A DNA stretch of 5,103 nt from Fen-1258 sp027348115 (GTDB lineage: Bacteria; Bacteroidota; Ignavibacteria; Ignavibacteriales; Melioribacteraceae): the NCBI GenBank assembly GCA_027348115.1, contig DAIEQA010000293.1:1-5103 (forward strand), written 5' to 3'. Under the pieces are notes generated by a model. It had not been told where the DNA came from and did no database searches. It saw only the letters and a program-made list of their open reading frames with translations. Both the position numbers and the translations under genes were made by a program. Below, piece after piece: positions 1 through 5,103 of the stretch (positions are counted from its first letter, which is position 1; every line of letters begins with the position of its first letter).

Positions 1-2
1 AG

Positions 3-1034
3 CTTATTGAAGGCGCAATCATTGCGTGCTATTCGATAGGCGCTAAGGTTGCCTACTTATACATTCGCGGCGAATACCATAAATGGGTTAAGCTGATGCA
101 GAAAGCTGTTGATGAAGCTTACGCCCGCGGTTATCTCGGCGAAAAAATGAAAGAAACTTTCGGAACGGAATTTACATGCGATCTTTTCATTCATAAAGGT
201 GCCGGCGCTTACATTTGCGGTGAAGAATCTTCGCTGATGAATTCGATTGAAGGACTTCGAGGATATCCAAGAGTTAAACCGCCTTTCCCGGCACAAAACG
301 GTTTGTGGGGATGTCCTACTACAATTAATAATGTTGAGACTATCACGAACATTCCGGTAATAATTAAAAACGGCTGGGAATGGTTCTCAAAAATAGGCGC
401 AGCTAAACATCCCGGTACAATTTTATTCGGTGTAAGCGGACACGTTAACAAACCCGGTGTTTACGAACTTCCTTCAGGTATACCATTAACGGAATTGATA
501 TACAACATTGCCGGCGGTGTTCCGGGAAATAAAAAAATTAAATGTGTTATTCCCGGCGGATCGTCAATGCCTCCTTTACGCGGCGATCAGCTTGAAGGCG
601 TGTTAATGGATGCGGAATCACTCAAAGCGGTAGGATCAGCAATCGGTACCGGTGGCGTAATGGTAATGGATGAAGATACAAATCTTTTAAAAGTTTTATT
701 GCGCATCGCTCATTTTTATCATCATGAAAGCTGCGGGCAATGCACACCATGCAGAGAGGGAACAGGCTGGCTTGAAAAAACATTGCATAGAATTGATGAA
801 GGTCATGGTACGTCTGCGGATTTAGATTTATTGATAAACGTCGCTCAGAATATTGAAGGCAATACAATTTGCGCGCTTGGCGATGCCGCCGCATGGCCGG
901 TTAAATTTATGATTACACGTTTCCGTGATGAATTTGAAAAATACGTGAATAAAAATGTAAGCATTCCGGTTCCGAATAAAGTTCATTCAATGCAAGGAAC
1001 AGCGCTACCGCTGGCAGAAATAAATAAAGATTAA
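3..1034 (+). CDS. nuoF: NADH-quinone oxidoreductase subunit F (complex I NADH/FMN-binding subunit), 5' partial
   Basis: This subunit of the peripheral arm of respiratory complex I binds NADH and FMN, and passes electrons to its [4Fe-4S] cluster N3. The frame is open to the left edge and codes 343 residues, so the Met at base 96 is internal. The first visible residues (LIEGAIIACYSIGAK, then YIRGEY) match the family about 100 residues in; full-length NuoF is about 430 residues. The N-terminal glycine-rich GRGGAGFP nucleotide-binding motif is therefore outside the window. Visible landmarks are the GAGAYICGEES segment (about residues 67-77), KPPFPAQNGLWG (about 92-103) with TTINNVET after it, and the N3 ligands SCGQCTPC (Cys 244, 247, 250) with a fourth Cys at about 290 in NTICALGDAAAWPV. 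No ferredoxin-like C-terminal extension is present, which argues against a HndC/HydB hydrogenase subunit. It is the last gene before a terminator; no nuoG follows. Confidence 0.96.
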   Translation, partial: LIEGAIIACYSIGAKVAYLYIRGEYHKWVKLMQKAVDEAYARGYLGEKMKETFGTEFTCDLFIHKGAGAYICGEESSLMNSIEGLRGYPRVKPPFPAQNGLWGCPTTINNVETITNIPVIIKNGWEWFSKIGAAKHPGTILFGVSGHVNKPGVYELPSGIPLTELIYNIAGGVPGNKKIKCVIPGGSSMPPLRGDQLEGVLMDAESLKAVGSAIGTGGVMVMDEDTNLLKVLLRIAHFYHHESCGQCTPCREGTGWLEKTLHRIDEGHGTSADLDLLINVAQNIEGNTICALGDAAAWPVKFMITRFRDEFEKYVNKNVSIPVPNKVHSMQGTALPLAEINKD

Positions 1035-1057
1035 TTTTGAACTCAGACCAGAGATTT

Positions 1058-1086
1058 AAAAAGGCGAATCATCGATTCGCCTTTTT
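1058..1086. terminator. Bidirectional intrinsic terminator between convergent nuoF and M28 peptidase genes
   Basis: This is a perfect inverted repeat with 13-base arms and a 3-base loop (ATC). The GC-rich core is GGCGAATC/GATTCGCC, flanked by AAAAA on the left and TTTTT on the right. Read on either strand, it gives a stable hairpin followed by a U-run, the hallmark of a Rho-independent terminator. It starts 24 bases after the nuoF stop and lies 26 bases beyond the stop of the convergent peptidase gene, so one element can serve both transcripts. Termination itself is inferred. Confidence 0.9.
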
Positions 1087-1111
1087 ATTAGTGTTAGCTG
1101 AAAGCCGAAAT

Positions 1112-2914
1112 CTATTTCGCCATCAACTCAAGATTCAGTGTCATCTCTTTACCATCTCGTAGAACAACGACATCAACTTTGTCTCCGGCTTTGTAAGCGC
1201 CGATCGCGTACATAAAATCGTAAATGTTGCCGATTGTTTTTTCTCCAAACTTTACGATGATGTCACCGGCTTTCATTCCCGCCTTTTCTGCCGGTCCGCC
1301 TTCTGTAACACCGGAAATTTTGTAGCCGCTGCCGTTGTAGCCAAATTCCGGGACGGTTCCAACAGTAACGCGTGTTTTAGTTTCGCGGCGTTCGCTAACC
1401 GGTTCTTGTACTTTTACAAAGTCGGGACGTTTATCCTGAAGATCAATTGCGTCGGCAATATCGAAAACATACTTAGCTACTTTAGCTTCGCCGTCGTTAT
1501 TTATTTTGTCTGCGGTATCCGATGGTTTGTGATAATCCGAATGAGTGCCGGTAAAAAAGAAGAGAACCGGAATATCTTTGTTGGTAAAAGATTGATGATC
1601 GCTGCCTCCGGTTCCGCTTTCGTTGAATCCTAATTTAAATCCGTATGTATTCTTGCCGTTCAATAATCCGTGCCATTCCGAGGACGTTCCTGCGCCAATA
1701 ACTGTGAGGTTCTCCTCGTTATTTAACCGGCCGATCATATCCATGTTCAACATTGCGGCAACATTTTTTAGGTCAACAGCGGGATGGTTTGTAAAATAAG
1801 TTGAACCAAGTATTCCAAGTTCTTCTCCGGAAAATGCCAAGAAGATTATGCTTCGCTTTAGTTGAGATTTTATAGAACCGAATTTTTCTGCAATCTCTAA
1901 AAGTCCGGATGTACCCGAAGCGTTATCATCTGCGCCGTGGTGAATCATAGGTTCTTTACCTTTGTACATCGAAGCTTCTCTCATTTGATCGATACCAAGA
2001 TGATCGTAATGAGCGCCTATAACAATGTATTCGTTTTTAAGAACCGGATCGCTGCCTTCCAAAATTCCGCCGACATTTCTTCCGGTTTTTTCAACTTCTT
2101 TTGTTTCGGTTGATAAATCTACTTTAACATCTTTCAGCTCGAATGAAGCCGGTTTTTTTGCACTATCAATTTGTTTTTGATAATCTGCAAAATTAATTTT
2201 TTTCGCTTTGAATAATTCATCTGCAACGCTACGCTTAATCTGCATTACTGCAAAATCATTTATTGCCGCGGCTCCGTCGTAATGAAGTTCCATTAAAGGA
2301 TCTTCATCGTTTGTTGGTGCCCAGCCGTTGACAAAAATAATTGCGGCGGCACCTTTGTCTTTTGCGTTAATTGCTTTCTGGCGGTATGTTGAATAGCGAT
2401 CAAACTCTGTTTTGGAACTGTCATGTTCGGGATTGTAACGCATTGCCAAAACAATTTTTCCTTTAACATCAAGACCGGCGTAATCGTCGTAGTTTAATTT
2501 CGGAGCTGAGATTCCGTAGCCGGCAAAAACAACGTTGCCGGCAACTTTTGACTTGCCTGAAAACGGAGCCGTGATAAAATCTTTATGAAGGACGAGAGAT
2601 TTTTTCTCGCCGTTAATATTTAGCTGAAGAGAATTTGTACCAACAAGTTCGACTCTTTCAACAAAAGGAAATTCCTGGAACCAGCTTCCGTTGAAGAGTG
2701 GTTTCAATCCGTATGTTTCAAACTCATTTTTTATATAATCCCCGGCAATTCTTTCTTCAGGGCTTCCGGTAAACCTTCCTTTCAATTCATCCGACGCTAA
2801 GAAGTAAATATTCGCTTTAATTTCATCGGCTGTAATTTCCGAATTGTGAATTTTATTTTGCGCATTCAGAGAAAATGCTGCAAAGAGAATCAAAAGAAAA
2901 AATTGTTTCTTCAT
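1112..2914 (-). CDS. Secreted M28-family zinc aminopeptidase with PA and C-terminal PDZ domains
   Basis: This 600-residue exported metallopeptidase is predicted to remove N-terminal amino acids from peptides with a two-zinc centre. Residues 1-19 form a Sec signal peptide (KK, a hydrophobic run FFLLILFAAFSL, likely cut after LNA), placing it in the periplasm, outer envelope or medium. A PA-like domain covers about 115-265. The M28 catalytic core (about 280-490) has the full site: GAHYDH (zinc His302, catalytic Asp304), ADDNASG (bridging Asp329), SGEELG (general base Glu364, zinc Glu365), NMDMIG (Asp392) and DYHKPSD (His462). A PDZ domain follows (about 525-598), with the PAEKAGMKAGDII signature, and could bind peptide termini. 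The start is supported by the signal peptide beginning at this Met and by GAGGA just upstream. It is the third gene of a same-strand set after feoB and the MBL hydrolase. Exact substrate specificity (aminopeptidase, glutaminyl cyclase-like or carboxypeptidase) cannot be read from sequence; aminopeptidase is most likely. Confidence 0.93.
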   Translation of the reverse strand: MKKQFFLLILFAAFSLNAQNKIHNSEITADEIKANIYFLASDELKGRFTGSPEERIAGDYIKNEFETYGLKPLFNGSWFQEFPFVERVELVGTNSLQLNINGEKKSLVLHKDFITAPFSGKSKVAGNVVFAGYGISAPKLNYDDYAGLDVKGKIVLAMRYNPEHDSSKTEFDRYSTYRQKAINAKDKGAAAIIFVNGWAPTNDEDPLMELHYDGAAAINDFAVMQIKRSVADELFKAKKINFADYQKQIDSAKKPASFELKDVKVDLSTETKEVEKTGRNVGGILEGSDPVLKNEYIVIGAHYDHLGIDQMREASMYKGKEPMIHHGADDNASGTSGLLEIAEKFGSIKSQLKRSIIFLAFSGEELGILGSTYFTNHPAVDLKNVAAMLNMDMIGRLNNEENLTVIGAGTSSEWHGLLNGKNTYGFKLGFNESGTGGSDHQSFTNKDIPVLFFFTGTHSDYHKPSDTADKINNDGEAKVAKYVFDIADAIDLQDKRPDFVKVQEPVSERRETKTRVTVGTVPEFGYNGSGYKISGVTEGGPAEKAGMKAGDIIVKFGEKTIGNIYDFMYAIGAYKAGDKVDVVVLRDGKEMTLNLELMAK

Positions 2915-2918
2915 GAAT

Positions 2919-2923
2919 TCCTC
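2919..2923 (-). promoter_or_regulatory. Ribosome binding site of the M28 peptidase gene
   Basis: GAGGA on the - strand sits 4 bases before the ATG of the peptidase. It supports that Met as the start, although the frame stays open for 14 more codons upstream to the stop of the preceding gene. The spacing is slightly short. Confidence 0.6.
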
Positions 2924-2946
2924 GATGATTAATGTGTTTTGTGGGG

Positions 2947-2977
2947 CAAAATAATATTATTCGGGCACATGAACCAA
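2947..2977 (-). promoter_or_regulatory. Possible weak Bacteroidota-type promoter for the M28 peptidase gene
   Basis: On the - strand, TTATTTTG resembles the Bacteroidota -7 element TAnnTTTG (one mismatch). A TTG lies 20 bases upstream, about where the -33 element would be. It overlaps the 3' end of the MBL gene and would give a 5' leader of about 25 bases. The match is short, AT-rich and could be chance, and it assumes the host belongs to that lineage. The gene may simply be read from the upstream feoB transcript. Confidence 0.2.
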
Positions 2978-3679
2978 GAAATATTCCTTGGCCGTCTTTC
3001 CGATTTCCGATGCTTGTTTTTTGGTCAGGTGAAGGTCCGATTCGTTTTCATCATGAGCGCCGGCTTCAATTATAGCAAGATCAGAATCTTTGGCGTATTT
3101 AACGAGTGATTCGCAATAAGCCGTATCTCCGCCGTAGCAAATCGATTTACCGTCGTAAATAAATTTAAATCCGAGCGAAGGAATTACAATCGAAGATTGT
3201 CCATCCTCCCCTGGTTCCCTGTGGTTAACTTTGAATGGTTTAATTAAAACGGAATCGCGTTTTAAGCTTGTTGATTTTTCAATCGGCTTTAAGTTGATTT
3301 TGTAAGAAAGTTCTTTCCCGTAAACTTTATTGAATGCCCGGTATATACTTTCAATTTCCAGGCAACCTTTAGGGTAATAAATATTCATCGGGCTTTTCTT
3401 CTTCAGTACAGAGAGATAGGTAAGAAGCGCCCATACACCGCCGACATGATCGTGATGGCCGTGACTGATAAATATATCCGAAATTTTTAGGATAGTTACA
3501 GCTCCAACATCTTTGTTGAGATCGCGCAGAATGCCGTCGCCGGGATCAACTACAAATGTTGCTTTGTCCGTTGTGATTAAAATTCCCGTAGCTACATTAG
3601 GAATAGAAGCGTAAATCTTTATAAAAAAATCTTCTTTACGCCAGATGAGAGGGTACTTTGGATGCTCGATGTTTTTCAT
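2957..3679 (-). CDS. Metallo-beta-lactamase-fold hydrolase (RNase Z/AtsA-like), substrate unknown
   Basis: This 240-residue protein of the MBL superfamily is probably cytoplasmic (no signal peptide or membrane segment). It is predicted to hydrolyse its substrate with two metal ions. The HxHxDH motif reads SHGHHDHVGG (His73, His75, Asp77, His78). It is followed by His153 (VNH), Asp185 (GGDT), His217 (LHLT, equivalent to the HST motif of RNase Z) and His237 (LVH), so the full metal and catalytic set is present. Only 32 residues separate His153 from Asp185, too few for the tRNA-binding flexible arm of tRNase Z. I therefore do not call it tRNA 3' processing endonuclease. The C-terminus stops three residues after His237, shorter than usual for relatives. 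Its ATG immediately follows the feoB TAA with no clear Shine-Dalgarno, suggesting translation coupled to feoB. Specific substrate is unknown; phosphodiester or ester hydrolysis is a family-level guess. Confidence 0.85.
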   Translation of the reverse strand: MKNIEHPKYPLIWRKEDFFIKIYASIPNVATGILITTDKATFVVDPGDGILRDLNKDVGAVTILKISDIFISHGHHDHVGGVWALLTYLSVLKKKSPMNIYYPKGCLEIESIYRAFNKVYGKELSYKINLKPIEKSTSLKRDSVLIKPFKVNHREPGEDGQSSIVIPSLGFKFIYDGKSICYGGDTAYCESLVKYAKDSDLAIIEAGAHDENESDLHLTKKQASEIGKTAKEYFLVHVPE

Positions 3680-5103
3680 TTATCGAATCACAATTTGTGC
3701 AACAATTCCGCCAATTAAAAAGGCAGTAATCCATGTTCCGGTCCAGACCATCATTCCTTCTTTCCATCCGCGTTCTTTGAGCATAACAACGAATGATGCT
3801 ATGCATGGAACGAAAAGAGTGATTGTAATTATAGCTACAGTTTTTTGCATTACGGTAAGACTCATATGGAATAAACCCGCCGCGCCGAAATCTCTTCTTA
3901 CCATTCCCATAACAAATGCGTTGGCTGCCTCCTTGGGAAGTTTAAGCCAGTGAATTGTGAACGGCGCTATTATATCCTGCCATACTTTAAGTAATCCGGT
4001 GACCTGCAGCAGTCCTACGGCAAGAGCGCCGACAAAGAACCATAAACTAGCTTCTTTCATAAATCCAACGCTTCTGAAAAAAGTTTTCTTGAATACATTA
4101 TCCATGCGCGGTAATCTTACCATCGGCAAATCTATTAGGAGTGGAGAACTTTCTCCCGGAAGCATTTTATTTAAAAACGTGGATAACATTATAAGCACAG
4201 TTCCAATAACGGTAAGATAAAGAACAATTGGGCCTAAACCCGCACCGCTTAGCAGAGCTGCAATAACCGCAAGTTGTGCGGAACATGGAATTACAAATTG
4301 TAAAATAGCAGTAACAATAGATTTCTCTCTCTCCGTGCCAAGCAATCGCGTTGTGATATTTGCCATCGTGATACAGCCGAAGCCAAGCATAATAGGAATT
4401 ACCGCGCGGCCGTTTAATCCAATTTTGTTAAACGAACGATCGAGCATAGTAGCTAAGCGCGGTAAGTAACCGCTATCTTCAAGCAGAGCCATAATAAAAT
4501 AAAATCCTATAACGAGAGGAAGAAGCAGGCATAATAAATAAGTGGTTGTCATAGTTATCACGCCGAATTCCCCGAACAATATTTGCGCAACAGGATTTTT
4601 AAATTGAAATTCAATGCGGGCGTTAGGATCGTTAACGTAACCGTCCGCTTCTTTTTTAAGCTGCGGGTTTTGTTTGATGCCTAAAGGGAAGTCGAATACT
4701 TTTTTGTTAACCGGGTTCCCGTTCGCGTCGGTGAGTTCAACATCAATGGATACTGGCGTAAACTCGCCCACAAAAGTTTTTACGTTATACTCGAATAATT
4801 CCTTGCCAATTTTATTTTCCGTGAAATTAACCACCCGTTGGGAAATAAAATCACCGATGAATAAGTAGACAAGCATCAGCATTACAAATAAAATCGGAAT
4901 TCCGGTTTTAGGATTTAAGGAATATCTACCGAGCAAATTGAAGATCTCGCCTTTCTTAGTGTCCTCGTATTCTACAGCGTCGACGATTTCATTCACCCGG
5001 TTTCTTCTGCCTATATAAATCCTCTCACGGTCATCGGCTGTCCCGCCCTTAATATTAAATCTTTCCGCTATGGATTCGTCGCCTTCAAGAATTAAAAGCC
5101 GTT
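3680..5103 (-). CDS. feoB: Ferrous iron transport protein B, membrane permease part, 5' partial
   Basis: FeoB imports Fe(II) across the inner membrane. The visible 473 residues are the end of the cytosolic linker and the whole membrane domain; the N-terminal GTPase domain lies beyond the right edge. The frame is open to that edge, so the GTG at 4994-4996 is an internal Val (residue 36 here), not a start. The upstream 35 codons (RLLILEGDESIAERF, later RERIYIGRRNR) fit the FeoB linker. Landmarks are a first membrane helix (about 67-85), LLEDSGYLPR (206-215), the gate motif GFGC (240-243) followed by TTRLLGTERE, a second conserved Cys in PCSA (272-275), RRDFGAAGLF (402-411), a Cys in VPCIAS and a final hydrophobic helix. 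About 60 residues between helices one and two (about 113-170) look like an extra extracytoplasmic loop. The last codon abuts the next gene. feoA is not seen and may lie upstream. Confidence 0.95.
   Translation of the reverse strand, partial: RLLILEGDESIAERFNIKGGTADDRERIYIGRRNRVNEIVDAVEYEDTKKGEIFNLLGRYSLNPKTGIPILFVMLMLVYLFIGDFISQRVVNFTENKIGKELFEYNVKTFVGEFTPVSIDVELTDANGNPVNKKVFDFPLGIKQNPQLKKEADGYVNDPNARIEFQFKNPVAQILFGEFGVITMTTTYLLCLLLPLVIGFYFIMALLEDSGYLPRLATMLDRSFNKIGLNGRAVIPIMLGFGCITMANITTRLLGTEREKSIVTAILQFVIPCSAQLAVIAALLSGAGLGPIVLYLTVIGTVLIMLSTFLNKMLPGESSPLLIDLPMVRLPRMDNVFKKTFFRSVGFMKEASLWFFVGALAVGLLQVTGLLKVWQDIIAPFTIHWLKLPKEAANAFVMGMVRRDFGAAGLFHMSLTVMQKTVAIITITLFVPCIASFVVMLKERGWKEGMMVWTGTWITAFLIGGIVAQIVIR

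Noticed and set aside
96..98. ATG at 96 as the start of nuoF
   Set aside because: The frame is open to the left edge and the upstream codons (LIEGAIIACYSIGAK, YIRGEY) are clearly conserved NuoF sequence, so the Met is internal.
1406..1633. A + strand open frame inside the M28 peptidase gene
   Set aside because: It is antisense to the conserved zinc-site region of the peptidase, and its composition is that of a chance frame.
2915..2956. Extending the peptidase start upstream through the stop-free 14 codons
   Set aside because: A clear signal peptide begins exactly at the chosen Met, and a Shine-Dalgarno-like GAGGA lies just before it; the extension has no start codon.
2957..3679. Calling the MBL-fold protein RNase Z (tRNA 3' processing)
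   Set aside because: It has the metal and HST-equivalent residues, but the His153-Asp185 spacing leaves no room for the flexible tRNA-binding arm, and the C-terminus is short.
3645..3953. A + strand open frame opposite feoB and the hydrolase start; similar open frames lie opposite the other genes
   Set aside because: It lies antisense to well-supported conserved genes, shows no recognisable family features, and is explained as a shadow of their codon pattern.
4994..4996. GTG at 4994-4996 as a start codon of a stand-alone FeoB membrane protein
   Set aside because: The 35 upstream codons are open and read as the FeoB linker between the GTPase and membrane domains, so the gene simply continues past the window edge. 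I see no evidence of a split feoB.

Overview
The window is an ordinary chromosomal stretch, AT-leaning by eye, from a Gram-negative-type bacterium. The exported M28 peptidase with PA and PDZ domains, the style of the FeoB gate motifs and the codon use suggest the Bacteroidota/Ignavibacteriota (Chlorobi-related) neighbourhood. This placement is inferred from protein style; there is no rRNA or other marker to fix it.

Layout: the left fifth holds the 3' three quarters of nuoF on the + strand, the NADH/FMN-binding subunit of respiratory complex I. Its start lies outside the window. A compact hairpin with an A-run on one side and a T-run on the other follows and probably terminates transcription from both directions. 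The rest is a tandem set of three genes on the - strand. In transcription order these are feoB (ferrous iron permease, with its 5' GTPase-domain part beyond the right edge), a small metallo-beta-lactamase-fold hydrolase, and a secreted zinc aminopeptidase of family M28. The feoB stop and hydrolase start are directly adjacent (TAA-ATG), and 42 bases separate the hydrolase from the peptidase, so the three probably share a transcript that ends at the hairpin.

Functional picture: NuoF feeds NADH electrons into the respiratory chain. FeoB imports Fe(II) across the inner membrane, and iron is needed for Fe-S proteins such as complex I. The M28 protein probably trims peptides outside the cytoplasm. 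The hydrolase has all seven expected metal-binding and catalytic positions but lacks the tRNase Z arm, so its substrate is unknown. No functional link between feoB and the two downstream hydrolases is established; only the gene order suggests one.

There is no sign of mobile elements, CRISPR arrays, RNA genes or phage genes, and no gene-free stretch over 300 bases. I see no convincing undescribed system. The points worth a second look are modest: an extra extracytoplasmic loop in FeoB, the abrupt C-terminus of the hydrolase, and the tight in-frame packing of the three - strand genes.
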